NCBI GenBank assembly: GCA_947304115.1
Contig: CAMZAE010000004.1
Coordinates: 1-64,000, forward strand
Length of the DNA stretch: 64,000 nt
From: an uncultured Prevotellaceae bacterium
GTDB lineage: Bacteria > Bacteroidota > Bacteroidia > Bacteroidales > Bacteroidaceae
Direction: 5' to 3'
Positions 1-8,871 of the stretch are shown here, one piece after another. Position 1 is the stretch's first letter. Every line of letters starts with the position of its first letter. Both the position numbers and the translations under genes were made by a program. Below the pieces are notes generated by a model, which worked only from the letters and a program-made list of their open reading frames with translations, searched no databases and was not told the origin of the DNA.

Positions 1-54
1 CCGCCCGCGCCGATGGTACTGCACACCCGTGGGAGAGTAGGTAGCCGCCGTCTT
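1..54 (+). rRNA. rrf: 5S ribosomal RNA, 3' end (partial)
   Basis: The window opens inside a 5S rRNA. The string GCCGATGGTACTGC followed by GTGGGAGAGTAGG and a GCCGCCG end is the conserved 3' half of Bacteroidales 5S rRNA. The 5' half and the rest of the rRNA operon lie upstream of the window. A strong terminator follows directly. The exact 3' end is uncertain by a few bases. Confidence 0.85.
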
Positions 55-62
55 TATTGAGA

Positions 63-103
63 AGAAGCCTCTACATCAAAAGATGTGGAGGCTTCTCTTG
101 TTT
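63..103 (+). terminator. Intrinsic terminator of the rRNA operon
   Basis: A perfect 14-15 bp stem (GAAGCCTCTACATC pairing with its complement around an AAAA loop) is followed by a T-rich stretch. It lies just after the 5S rRNA and probably ends the rRNA transcript. Confidence 0.85.
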
Positions 104-198
104 ATATAGATGGAGGAAAGGACCGTTGTGGTTTTTTCTCGTTCAAATGAGTGTTAGTTAATGTTTTTCTTGTATTCCTTTGATTGCATGGAAAAAAC

Positions 199-1362
199 AT
201 GTATTTTTGCAAAATGTTTAACCGTTATTGTATGCAGCCTGTATTGAACATTCTGTGTCCGTCATTGTATGTTTTTATAAACGTGCTTTTTGTGGCGAAA
301 TACTCTGAAAGGATTTCCGAGAGAGTTGGCCTCTGTGCAACGTTTTCTGCCATTATCTTTTACTTTGTTCTGCTTCGTGTCGTTATACCTTATTTATATA
401 ATGGTATGAAACGTGGAGTTTGGTGTAAGAGGACTGTTTGGTGTCTTTGTCTGATTGCTTTTACAGGCATGTTGGTCGTGCAGTATTCCATTGACCCTTA
501 CAACATACAGGTGGACAGATGGTCTGCGTTGCATTTCCCGATAGAGAACCTTCTGTCGGGTATCTATCCTTATACAGCGTTCACACACTTGGGTGGGAAT
601 GCTTCGCCGTTTCCTGTCTGGCAGATACTTCACATACCATTCTATCTTTTGGGCAATGTTGGGCTTTCATTTTTTGTTGCACTATGCTTGTTCCTCTTGA
701 GTTGTTGGAAGGTTCAGGGAGAAGAAAAAGTTTCGGTAGTTGCCCTTTTATTGTGTTCGTCGGTTGCAGTCTGGTATGAAGTCGCTGTTAGGAGCGACCT
801 TATTACTAATTTCCTGTTCTTGACATCCCTAATTAACTTCTGCTTCCCTTACCTCTGTCAACGATGGATAGAGGGCAGACGATTGTGGATAGCTTTTGTT
901 GTAGCCCTTCTTGCTTGTACCAGGCTTATGGTTCTTATTCCTCTTGGATTGCTATTGTTGCCATATTTCATTAAAATGGATTGGCGCAGACAGTTAGAAG
1001 TGTCATTGGTGGCGACTACGATTTTCGCGCTGGCCTTTGTTCCTTTTGTTCTTTGGGATTGGCAGGAGTTCTACTACTTTCATAACAATCCATGGTCTTT
1101 GCAGACACGCCAAGGCAACCTGTCGGATTTCATTCTTTTCGTCCCGCTTGCGATATTTCTGTCGATGAACCATAAGGGGGATGCTAAACGATTCTACCGA
1201 AATTCGGCTCTGATGCTTGTTGTTTTTGTCGCTGTCACGTTTGTCCATAACATGTACATTAGAGAGGATTGGCATCTTTTTTCTACGACATACGATATAA
1301 CGTATTTTTCTACAGCTCTTCCTTTCTGTTTACTTGCTTTTGTGGAAAAGGAGAAGGGCTAA
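199..1362 (+). CDS. Polytopic membrane protein, probable GT-C-type glycosyltransferase
   Basis: This is a strongly hydrophobic protein with roughly nine predicted membrane spans. An extracytoplasmic loop after the third span has an acidic/basic DRW motif and a GIYPY...GGNASPFPVW segment. That layout recalls GT-C enzymes, which use polyprenyl-phosphate sugars, but I cannot name the family or the substrate. It is the first gene of a plus-strand operon with a GT2 glycosyltransferase, a Wzi protein and a WecA-like transferase, so a role in surface-polysaccharide assembly is inferred. A longer frame with a TTG start begins at 184. I chose the ATG at 199 because a promoter-like TTCCTTTG lies just upstream; the ATGs at 214 and 232 are also possible. 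Confidence 0.6.
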   Translation: MYFCKMFNRYCMQPVLNILCPSLYVFINVLFVAKYSERISERVGLCATFSAIIFYFVLLRVVIPYLYNGMKRGVWCKRTVWCLCLIAFTGMLVVQYSIDPYNIQVDRWSALHFPIENLLSGIYPYTAFTHLGGNASPFPVWQILHIPFYLLGNVGLSFFVALCLFLLSCWKVQGEEKVSVVALLLCSSVAVWYEVAVRSDLITNFLFLTSLINFCFPYLCQRWIEGRRLWIAFVVALLACTRLMVLIPLGLLLLPYFIKMDWRRQLEVSLVATTIFALAFVPFVLWDWQEFYYFHNNPWSLQTRQGNLSDFILFVPLAIFLSMNHKGDAKRFYRNSALMLVVFVAVTFVHNMYIREDWHLFSTTYDITYFSTALPFCLLAFVEKEKG

Positions 1363-1453
1363 GGGATAAACGAGGCATGTTTGTTTGCAAAGTTTAACGA
1401 TTTTTAGCGATTATGCAATAAATGATAAATTTAATACGTTATATTATCGTACG

Positions 1454-2338
1454 ATGTACGATAATTCACCGACAATGATAACTGCCTCGATAGTAACATA
1501 TAATAACAACCTTTTGGATTTGGAAGGCATCCTTCGCAGCCTGCTCATTTCCCCTGTTCAGAAAGTCTGGGTTGTGGATCATAGCGATACGTTCACAGGA
1601 CTGGAAGGCGAGTTGCAGGAGTATATGCGCAAGGATGATGAGTTCCTCAAGCATGAGGAACGAGGCTTTCGGCTGGAATATATAAAACATGCCAATAAAG
1701 GTTACGGCAGTGGTCATAATGTCGCTTTGCAAAAGGCCTTGGAGGAGGGCAGCCATTACCATCTTGTGGTTAATCCCGATGTTTGGTTCGGCGCAGAAGT
1801 GATACCTACTTTATGGCGACTGATGGAGGAAGACGAAACCATAGCACAGGTGATGCCCAAGGTACTTTTCTTGAATGGCTCAGTGCAGTGTCTGGCTAAG
1901 CTTTTGCCAACGCCTTTAGATCTTTTTGGCAGGTTCTTTTTGCCTGGAAAACTTATTGCCAAAAGGAATGACAGGTTCGAGTTGAAACATTCTGGTTATG
2001 ACAAGACAATGAATGTACCGTACCTGTCCGGATGCTTTATGTTCTTGCGAATGAGTGCCTTAAAGAGTGAGGGGCTTTTTGATGAGCGTTTCTTCATGTA
2101 TATTGAAGATACGGACCTCACTCGACGCCTTCATGTGAAGTACAAGACCTTGTTCTTCCCCTCTGTGTGCATATATCATAGATTCAGCCGCCTGTCTTAT
2201 CACAAATGGCGATTATTGTTAGTGCACATTACCAGTGTCATAAAGTACTTCAACAAATGGGGCTGGATATATGACAGCCAGCGAAGGCGCTTTAACAAAA
2301 GACTATTAAGTGAGTTGAAAGCATATAAGGGGGAATGA
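1454..2338 (+). CDS. Family 2 glycosyltransferase (rhamnosyltransferase-like)
   Basis: A cytoplasmic GT-A fold transferase that would add a sugar from a nucleotide donor to a lipid-linked glycan. The N-terminus has the usual TASIVTYNN strand. A VVNPDVWFG motif stands in for the DxD metal site near residue 110. The acceptor-side block GCFMFLR...FDERFFMYIEDTDL, typical of WbbL-like rhamnosyltransferases, lies near residues 195-225. An open frame reaches back to a TTG at 1385, but that extension looks unlike the family, so the ATG at 1454 is preferred, with 1475 possible. The stop overlaps the next gene's start as ATGA, which suggests translational coupling to the Wzi gene. The donor sugar is not deducible. 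Confidence 0.85.
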   Translation: MYDNSPTMITASIVTYNNNLLDLEGILRSLLISPVQKVWVVDHSDTFTGLEGELQEYMRKDDEFLKHEERGFRLEYIKHANKGYGSGHNVALQKALEEGSHYHLVVNPDVWFGAEVIPTLWRLMEEDETIAQVMPKVLFLNGSVQCLAKLLPTPLDLFGRFFLPGKLIAKRNDRFELKHSGYDKTMNVPYLSGCFMFLRMSALKSEGLFDERFFMYIEDTDLTRRLHVKYKTLFFPSVCIYHRFSRLSYHKWRLLLVHITSVIKYFNKWGWIYDSQRRRFNKRLLSELKAYKGE

Positions 2339-3864
2339 TGTTAAGTCGCACCATAATAGCCTTTGTGTTTCTGTGGCTTATACCTTTTGGAGGAAAGTCC
2401 TGGAAGTTAGGTCGTTTGGGAGAGGATGTACGTTATGGCGTAAGTTCTCGCGGAACATTCGGTGGTGGAGACAATGCCCCTTTCTGGTTTACCAACAATA
2501 GATATGGTCTGGGGCCTCTCAACGACAACACGTTCTTGGTTCGTGCCTACTTTGAGCGCGACATTGAGGCTGATGCCCAGAGGAATTGGCGTATTGGCTA
2601 TGGTGCAGACCTTGCGTCAGGATATGGCAATCAGAGCGAGTTTTGCATCCAGCAGGCTTTCTTGGATGTGCAGTGGAAGATGTTAAGACTCTCTGTAGGA
2701 CAGAAGCAAAGAGCGTCAGAGTTAAAGAACGAAGAACTCTCCACTGGTGGCATGACACTTGGCATGAATGCCCGTCCTGTCCCTCAGGTGAGATTGGAGA
2801 TGCCTGACTTTTGGGCAGTTCCCGGCACTAAAGGCTGGTTCTCCTTTAAAGCTCACATTGCTTACGGCTGGTACACGGACAACAGATGGCAACGGAACTG
2901 GAATGCAGGCACGTCCGAATTATACACCCAGAACAGCCTGTTCCATTCCAAGGCATTGCTTATGAAGATTGGCAATGAGAAGAAGTTCCCGCTGACTTTG
3001 AAGTTCGGAATAGAAACAGCTTGTCAGTTCAGTGGCAGAGGATATAACGTCGCAAGCCTCAAGGGGACGTCAATGGAGGATGGCGTTAAACTTGGTGGGG
3101 ACGTTTTCAAAGCCTTTTTCCCAAGTGGCGGAGATGTTAACGATGACATTTTCTCAAATGCTGTAGGTAATCATGTGGGTTCATGTCATGTTCGTTTGGA
3201 CTGGAAGGGTAAGGATTGGAGTGTGGGCGGTTATATGGATCATTTCTTTGAAGACCATAGCCAATTGGGTATGCAGTACGGTTTTTGGAAAGACATGCTT
3301 TTGGGCATCGAGATAAACCTTCCGAGAAACCTTTATGTGAACAACTTGATATATGAACATATAGGCACGATGAACCAAAGCGGTCCTGTTTTCCATGATG
3401 CCACGAAGACGAATCCCCAACAGATAAGTGCCAGGGATAATTACTATAGCCATCATGTCTATGGTTCGTGGCAGCACGGAGGCTTCGTCATGGGCAATCC
3501 ACTCATATTGTCTCCCATGTACAATGTCTATCATGGACAGAAGAATGACTTGCACAACTATTTCAATCGCGTCAATGCACATCATGTAGGCCTCAAAGGA
3601 AGTCCCGCAGATTGGTTGTCGTGGAGGCTCCTTTACACCTATGAAAAGAATTTGGGTTCATACGACCGGCCGGTGATGGACCCTCTGTATGGTCATTTCC
3701 TGCTCCTTGAGGCCACATATATTCCAAAGCAGTTGAATGGGTTTAGTTTTGCTGCGGCCTATGGGCATAACTCCGGCAATCTGTTGGGGAGAGCCAATGG
3801 AGTCATGCTGACGGTGTCGTGGGAAGGTTGGATACGTAATAGTCGCAGACATGAGGTTAAGTAA
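2335..3864 (+). CDS. Capsule assembly Wzi family outer-membrane protein
   Basis: The protein has about 509 residues with an N-terminal signal-like segment, followed by the motif GGGDNAPFWFTNNRYGL, characteristic of Bacteroidetes proteins in the Wzi capsule-assembly family. The rest alternates amphipathic strands and glycine/aromatic turns, as expected for an 18-strand barrel. In E. coli, Wzi sits in the outer membrane and anchors capsular polysaccharide at the surface; the same role is inferred here. It overlaps the upstream glycosyltransferase by 4 bp and the downstream lipoprotein by 14 bp, so the three are translated as a unit. Confidence 0.85.
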   Translation: MMLSRTIIAFVFLWLIPFGGKSWKLGRLGEDVRYGVSSRGTFGGGDNAPFWFTNNRYGLGPLNDNTFLVRAYFERDIEADAQRNWRIGYGADLASGYGNQSEFCIQQAFLDVQWKMLRLSVGQKQRASELKNEELSTGGMTLGMNARPVPQVRLEMPDFWAVPGTKGWFSFKAHIAYGWYTDNRWQRNWNAGTSELYTQNSLFHSKALLMKIGNEKKFPLTLKFGIETACQFSGRGYNVASLKGTSMEDGVKLGGDVFKAFFPSGGDVNDDIFSNAVGNHVGSCHVRLDWKGKDWSVGGYMDHFFEDHSQLGMQYGFWKDMLLGIEINLPRNLYVNNLIYEHIGTMNQSGPVFHDATKTNPQQISARDNYYSHHVYGSWQHGGFVMGNPLILSPMYNVYHGQKNDLHNYFNRVNAHHVGLKGSPADWLSWRLLYTYEKNLGSYDRPVMDPLYGHFLLLEATYIPKQLNGFSFAAAYGHNSGNLLGRANGVMLTVSWEGWIRNSRRHEVK

Positions 3865-4279
3865 CGGCATATTTATCGCTTTTGTGGCCATGCTGATGGC
3901 CATGACGGGCTGTGACAAATGGGACTGTAACGGCAAGCTTGACGGCATGTGGCAGTTGACAGAATGGCGAGATGTCGCTGGCAATGTGAAGGCAACGAAG
4001 GAGGATATGATATTCTTTAGTTTCCAGTTGCAGATGGCAAGTTTCCAAAGACAAGAGAAGGAAATGCGGACCTCATTGCAGGTAAATTCTGAAGAGTTTC
4101 GCATATATGACCCCATAATATATAACAGCACGAACTCCGATGATGAGGTTCAGCCTATGTCTGTCCTTGCGCCTTTTGGCGTGCCGAATGACGGTGTTTT
4201 CAAGATTCAGGTCTTGACAGGAAGCGCAATGGTGCTAAAAACAAACAATCAGGATGTCCTGACTTTTAGAAAGTATTGA
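3851..4279 (+). CDS. Small lipoprotein, lipocalin-like
   Basis: A 142-residue protein with a signal peptide and a lipobox (MAMTGC, lipidated Cys about residue 21). A GMWQLTEWRD strand after the lipid anchor is typical of the lipocalin-like DUF4847/DUF5004-type lipoproteins of Bacteroidetes. The start codon lies inside the 3' end of the Wzi gene, and the stop is 22 bp before the WecA-like gene. Tight coupling to Wzi suggests an accessory role in capsule export or attachment. No catalytic residues are visible and the function is unknown. Confidence 0.7.
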   Translation: MRLSNGIFIAFVAMLMAMTGCDKWDCNGKLDGMWQLTEWRDVAGNVKATKEDMIFFSFQLQMASFQRQEKEMRTSLQVNSEEFRIYDPIIYNSTNSDDEVQPMSVLAPFGVPNDGVFKIQVLTGSAMVLKTNNQDVLTFRKY

Positions 4280-4301
4280 GAAACAGCAAAGAACACAAAA
4301 T

Positions 4302-5381
4302 ATGGATTACACATTTTTCCCTCAGATTTTGGCATTTTTTTCAGCAGCGATTGTCACGGCTATCGGCTTGCCGCTTATCATAAAGGCTTGTCGGTACTAT
4401 AAGTATTTTGACCTGCCTAATGAAAGGAAGGTGCACAGCCAGCCCATCCCGCGACTGGGGGGATTGATTTTCATGCCAGCCGCTGTCGTTGGACTTCTTG
4501 TGGCTTCAAGGCTCAGTGTCTTTAATGGCGGTCAGGAATATGTCTTTGGCGTGTCAACAATAGCGATGACGATAGGTGGCGTGATGATATATTTGATAGG
4601 TATAATTGATGACTGTTTCGGAATGAAGGCCACTCATAAGTTTGTCTTGCAGACGGTGGCAGCCTTTATCCTTCCTCTTTTCAATTTGATGATTATCGAC
4701 CTCAATGGTCTTTTTGGCATCCACCAAATACCGCTTTGGACAGGCTATTTGTTGACGGTGATGGCGATACTCACAATCGTAAACGCCATCAACTTGATAG
4801 ATGGAATAGACGGTCTGTCTTCAGGCCTTTGTATCTTAATACTGCTGGCTTATACGGTGTTGTTAGTTGACCATCCTGCTATCTCCTCGCTGAATGCCGC
4901 CATTGTTGGCTCGCTGGTGGTGTTCTGGTGTTTTAATATGTTTGGTCGTGTTGGGGGACTGAAGATATTCATGGGCGATGCCGGCAGTCTCTTCCTTGGC
5001 TACGTTTGTGCCTACATGAGCATCAAGAGTATGATGCGCCCCATCGCACCTATGGATTGTGGTGAGGAGCAGATGCTCATTTCCATTACATTGCTACTGA
5101 TTCCTGTGCTTGATGTTATGCGTGTGGCTTTGCAGCGTCGTTTTACTGGGCATGGCATGTTTCAAGCTGACAAAACCCACATCCATCATATCCTGATGAA
5201 AGCGGGTTTGTCTATGCATGCCACTTTGACTTGCATCCTGTCCTTGTTCCTTGTTATATGCGGTATTAATTACGCATTGTGGGCATGTCATCTTTCCATG
5301 CCGCTTATCTTGGTGATAGATGTGGCTATCTATATGCTTGTATTGTGGATAGTTATGCTTGTTGGTAAATCAGACAACTGA
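4302..5381 (+). CDS. wecA: Undecaprenyl-phosphate N-acetylglucosaminyl 1-phosphate transferase (WecA/MraY family)
   Basis: An integral membrane enzyme of about ten or eleven spans. It would start polysaccharide synthesis by moving a HexNAc-1-phosphate from UDP-HexNAc to undecaprenyl phosphate. The family motifs are present in order: DDCFG near residue 104 (Mg/lipid-phosphate site), NLIDGIDGL near 165, FMGDAGSLFLG near 225, and the basic loop THIHHILMKAG near 290. The length of 359 residues is normal. It closes the plus-strand capsule operon. A MraY role is unlikely because no cell-wall genes adjoin. The exact sugar (GlcNAc, or another HexNAc made with the CapD-type enzyme next door) is not determinable. 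Confidence 0.85.
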   Translation: MDYTFFPQILAFFSAAIVTAIGLPLIIKACRYYKYFDLPNERKVHSQPIPRLGGLIFMPAAVVGLLVASRLSVFNGGQEYVFGVSTIAMTIGGVMIYLIGIIDDCFGMKATHKFVLQTVAAFILPLFNLMIIDLNGLFGIHQIPLWTGYLLTVMAILTIVNAINLIDGIDGLSSGLCILILLAYTVLLVDHPAISSLNAAIVGSLVVFWCFNMFGRVGGLKIFMGDAGSLFLGYVCAYMSIKSMMRPIAPMDCGEEQMLISITLLLIPVLDVMRVALQRRFTGHGMFQADKTHIHHILMKAGLSMHATLTCILSLFLVICGINYALWACHLSMPLILVIDVAIYMLVLWIVMLVGKSDN

Positions 5382-5388
5382 AGGCCCT

Positions 5389-5476
5389 TCCAAACGCCCT
5401 GTGGAGCGTTGGCAAACTCCCTACAGGGCGTTGCCCATCTCTCCGTGTGGCGTTGGCCAACGCTCCACGCGGCGTT
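5389..5476. repeat. 22-bp tandem repeat, four units
   Basis: Four consecutive units of exactly 22 bp (5389, 5411, 5433, 5455), each ending in GCGTT or close to it. The consensus core is CTCCACGCGGCGTT. The same family forms a six-unit array at 60018-60149. It lies between the convergent wecA and capD-type genes, and pairing among units could make it a bidirectional transcription end. Confidence 0.8.
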
Positions 5477-5483
5477 TAGGACT

Positions 5484-7415
5484 TCAATCTAAAGCTTCGT
5501 ATTTCGACTGACGGCTCTTGAATTCGGGCACAATTTCCTTCATAATTTTCACGATGCCCATGTCGTCGTATGTATAGCTTGCTTCAAGGAGCCGTTCTTC
5601 GTTCTGGCGAGCTTGCACATAGTCATACTCGCGAACCTTTGCAATCATAATTTTGTGGTGCACGGTGGGCAGTGTCTGCTCTGAGTCGTTGAGAACTTCC
5701 TCATAGAGTTTCTCGCCATCGCGCAATCCTGTATATTCAATCTTGCAGTTCTTGGCACCGCTTAGGTTAATCATACGCTGGGCGAGGTCGGCAATGCGGA
5801 CAGGCTTGCCCATGTCGAACACGAAGATTTCACCGCCTTTGCCCATCGTGGCAGCTTCAAGCACAAGTTTGCAAGCCTCGGGGATGAGCATGAAATAGCG
5901 GATGATGTCGGGATGCGTGACAGTCACAGGACCGCCCTTCGCAATCTGCTCTTTGAAGATGGGAATGACGCTGCCATTGCTGCCCAGAACGTTGCCGAAG
6001 CGTGTGGTCACGAACTGTGTGCAGGGCTTCTTGCCGTCGGGAAGAAGGAAGGATTCGGGCGAGGTTTCAAGAGCCTTGTTGAGCGACTGGCAATAAATCT
6101 CGCAGATGCGCTTTGAACAGCCCATGACGTTTGTCGGGTTCACTGCCTTGTCTGTGGAAATCATTACAAACTTCTTCGTGCCGTACTTGACAGCGAGGTC
6201 CGCAATGACACGTGTACCATAAACGTTGTTCTGCACTGCTATTGCAGGGTTGTCCTCCATCATGGGCACATGCTTGTAGGCTGCGGCATGAAAGACGTAA
6301 TCCGGACGGAAATGGCGGAAGATGTCCTCCATGAACGATTGGTTGGTGATGCTTGCCACGATGGTATGGCAGGAGAGGTTTGGATATTGGCTTTGCATCA
6401 TACGACGGATGTCGTGCATGGGCGTTTCGGCTTGGTCAATGAGGATTAAGTCTTTTGGCTCGAAGTGTGCCACTTGGCGCACCATCTCGCTGCCGATGCT
6501 GCCCGCCGCGCCAGTAATAAGGATGCGGTTAGCGTTCAGTTGCCTGCCAATGGCCAGCATGTCCACCTCTATCTTTTCGCGTGGCAACAAGTCTTCGATG
6601 TCAATTTCATGCAGTTGACTATAGCGGAGTTCGCTCTTTCCGTCCCATTCTTCTGCTGTGAAGGGCATCATCATTATCTTTATGCCGGCTCTAATGAGGG
6701 CGTTGACAAGGGCATCTTGTTCGCGGAAATGCTCTGCCTGCATCGGACTTACCATCAGGATGCTGGCATTGCGGACTTGCATGACATTTGCCAAATCCTC
6801 TTCGCCAAAGACTCGGACGCCCATCAGCCATTTGCCCGCCATGCTGTCGTCTGGACTTACAAACCCCTTGACGATATAGCGGTTAGGAGTTTCGTTTCGT
6901 ATGCTCTTGGCCAGGCTGATGCCGCCATCCTGTACACCATATATGAAGATACGATGGTTTATACCGTCGGTACGAACAAGGTCAAACAATGTCTTGACAA
7001 TGATGCGGATGGCGCACATGAACGATGTCGAGAACAGGAGAAGCAATATCAACCGGGGGTAATGCTCCAGGAAGATGTTGTTTTGGACAGGTAAGAGGCG
7101 ATACGCAATTACGGCAATTGCGGAGCCTAATATCATGGCAAGGAGGATGCGGCCAAGGTCAACAAAACTACTGAAGCGGAAAATGCTGCTGTAGGTGTGG
7201 AAGATGCGAAAGGCTATTGTGTAGGGAACAAGCAGTATGATAAGATCCAGAAAGATGATCCAGAAATGGTTCGTCACTTCAGCACCGCCGTTAAACAGAT
7301 AGAATGCAAGATAACCACAGAAGATAATGACGGCATAGTCAATAAGCAGAATTGACCAGTAGGGCAGGGCATTACGACTGAAATACCAATTGATGAAACG
7401 TGAAAATATCTTCAT
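5484..7415 (-). CDS. capD: CapD/FlaA1/WbpM-type nucleotide-sugar 4,6-dehydratase/epimerase, membrane-anchored
   Basis: The protein has 643 residues. Four membrane spans lie in the first ~120 residues, followed by a first Rossmann-like region (IYGVQDGGISL) and then a complete SDR domain with the NAD motif ITGAAGSIGSE near residue 300. The active-site motif is STDKAVNPTNVMGCSKR, in which the catalytic Tyr of the SDR YxxxK is Met, as is normal for the large WbpM/CapD class. It likely converts UDP-GlcNAc to a keto-deoxy intermediate for a diamino- or deoxysugar. It converges with the capsule operon, so its product could supply that pathway. The stop is 8 bp past a 22-bp repeat array. Its promoter has a 17-bp homopolymer spacer. 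Confidence 0.88.
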   Translation of the reverse strand: MKIFSRFINWYFSRNALPYWSILLIDYAVIIFCGYLAFYLFNGGAEVTNHFWIIFLDLIILLVPYTIAFRIFHTYSSIFRFSSFVDLGRILLAMILGSAIAVIAYRLLPVQNNIFLEHYPRLILLLLFSTSFMCAIRIIVKTLFDLVRTDGINHRIFIYGVQDGGISLAKSIRNETPNRYIVKGFVSPDDSMAGKWLMGVRVFGEEDLANVMQVRNASILMVSPMQAEHFREQDALVNALIRAGIKIMMMPFTAEEWDGKSELRYSQLHEIDIEDLLPREKIEVDMLAIGRQLNANRILITGAAGSIGSEMVRQVAHFEPKDLILIDQAETPMHDIRRMMQSQYPNLSCHTIVASITNQSFMEDIFRHFRPDYVFHAAAYKHVPMMEDNPAIAVQNNVYGTRVIADLAVKYGTKKFVMISTDKAVNPTNVMGCSKRICEIYCQSLNKALETSPESFLLPDGKKPCTQFVTTRFGNVLGSNGSVIPIFKEQIAKGGPVTVTHPDIIRYFMLIPEACKLVLEAATMGKGGEIFVFDMGKPVRIADLAQRMINLSGAKNCKIEYTGLRDGEKLYEEVLNDSEQTLPTVHHKIMIAKVREYDYVQARQNEERLLEASYTYDDMGIVKIMKEIVPEFKSRQSKYEALD

Positions 7416-7449
7416 AGACTATGGTGACTTTCAAGGTGTTTATTCTGGA

Positions 7450-7483
7450 CAAAGATAGCATTTTTTTTTTTTTTTTTACAAAA
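7450..7483 (-). promoter_or_regulatory. Promoter of the CapD-type gene with a 17-T spacer
   Basis: On the minus strand a -33-like TTTTGT (7478-7483) and a -7 TATCTTTG (7450-7457) are separated by 20 bp. Of these, 17 (7461-7477) are an uninterrupted run of T on the plus strand. Slippage in this run would change promoter spacing, so expression could be phase-variable. Confidence 0.65.
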
Positions 7484-7563
7484 AGTATTGACAAAAAGAC
7501 ATAATTGTTGTGCTTTTGCCAAGTGGCTTTTGCAAAAATGGCCTTACAGAGCTTGGAGTTGGC

Positions 7564-8871
7564 CTAAAAAATAGCTTTCCATGAAGAACAGATGGTCCAG
7601 CGGTTTGCCAAGAAAGAAGTGCCGAATGTATGCAGGTAATCTATTGATATGCCAACCGTTTGACAATGGCTCTGCAGCATGTCGATAATCATTCCCGCTC
7701 CACCTTCTGCCCGCAGTTGCGGCTTGATGTTGAGCAGGCTCTCGCCGATTTTCTGCCCCTCGGCCACTTTGCAGAAAGTGACACCTTCATTGTAGCGCAC
7801 TCCCCAAAGAGTACGCACGCCGATGCGTGTGTTTTTCATCCATGGCACGGACGGCATGAGCCATCCCGTAGCGATGTTGCCGTGATAGAGGTGCATCTGC
7901 TCGCCCCATGCTGTGACATTATAGTTTGGAATCTCCAGCTTTGCCTGCGACATTGTGTACCGTCCGATGGCAGAGAGAAAAAGGGAGTTGTTCAGGAACC
8001 ATTCTGCTTCAAAGCCTGTTGTTATAGAGGCACTGCTTCGTAGCTTGACGCCTGTCATGTCAAAACCAGATGCAGCTTCAGCAAAGTCTTCGACATCGAG
8101 TGAGCGACCATTTGTTTCCATGCCGGAAATCAAGCGGAAGCCGGACGGACAGTTGTTCCAGCCCCGCAGTTGTGCCTCTTCTGATTTGCTTTGTGGCAAA
8201 CGCTGGATGCCTTTCCTGCCGATGAGACGGTCAGTCAGGAAATAGGCCAGTTGTGTGCTGACGACACCAATGCCTGCCCCCATGAAGATGTCGTTCATCC
8301 AATGAGCGTTGTGTCCGATGCGAATCATCTGCGTTCCTGTAGCGGCAGCATATCCTCCAATCGTTATCCACGGACTGATGTGCCCGTATTCTCTGCTAAG
8401 CACTGTCGCTCCCATGAAGGCCAACGAAGCGTGCATGGACGGAAAGCTATGGTTGCCTGTGCCGTCGGGACGTGCTTCTGTCACGCTCCATTGCAGCACC
8501 TGTGACAGACCGATGGTCAGGCCAAGGGCAAGTCCGTTGGCCGTAACCATACGCGAGGTAGTGCTTCTCGATTTGACGCCAAAGGCTTTCATCACCCATG
8601 TCGCAGCCAAAGGTGAAAGGGCCACTCCGTAATCCTCCCAACAATGGTCGTTCTTGCGGAAGGGACCAGGCAGGTTGTTGAAGCTGCGAAGGGTGAAGGT
8701 CTGGATAATGCCGCGCAAAGGTAAGAACACGCCGTCGCGATTGAAGCGCATCTCCTCGCGGACGAGGCTGTCCTCTGTGATAATCTGTTGTATGACGTGC
8801 AAGAGGGTGTCTTGACTCTTACCTGCAGTTGCAAAGCATGATAACAGCAGAGGAAGGAGAAGTTTCTTCAT
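7564..8871 (-). CDS. PAP2-family phosphatase with C-terminal barrel-like region
   Basis: A signal peptide (about residues 1-19) is followed by a type 2 phosphatidic-acid phosphatase domain. The three phosphatase motifs are recognisable: TEARPDG, SFPSMHASLAF (catalytic His region) and RIGHNAHWMNDIFMGAGIG, at about residues 150-215. The remaining ~200 residues have no phosphatase motif and read like outer-membrane strands ending in WKAIF. Substrates of this family include undecaprenyl diphosphate and lipid A phosphates; the outer-membrane tail favours an envelope lipid substrate. The start overlaps the prs stop as TGATG, so it is co-translated with prs. Confidence 0.82.
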   Translation of the reverse strand: MKKLLLPLLLSCFATAGKSQDTLLHVIQQIITEDSLVREEMRFNRDGVFLPLRGIIQTFTLRSFNNLPGPFRKNDHCWEDYGVALSPLAATWVMKAFGVKSRSTTSRMVTANGLALGLTIGLSQVLQWSVTEARPDGTGNHSFPSMHASLAFMGATVLSREYGHISPWITIGGYAAATGTQMIRIGHNAHWMNDIFMGAGIGVVSTQLAYFLTDRLIGRKGIQRLPQSKSEEAQLRGWNNCPSGFRLISGMETNGRSLDVEDFAEAASGFDMTGVKLRSSASITTGFEAEWFLNNSLFLSAIGRYTMSQAKLEIPNYNVTAWGEQMHLYHGNIATGWLMPSVPWMKNTRIGVRTLWGVRYNEGVTFCKVAEGQKIGESLLNIKPQLRAEGGAGMIIDMLQSHCQTVGISIDYLHTFGTSFLANRWTICSSWKAIF

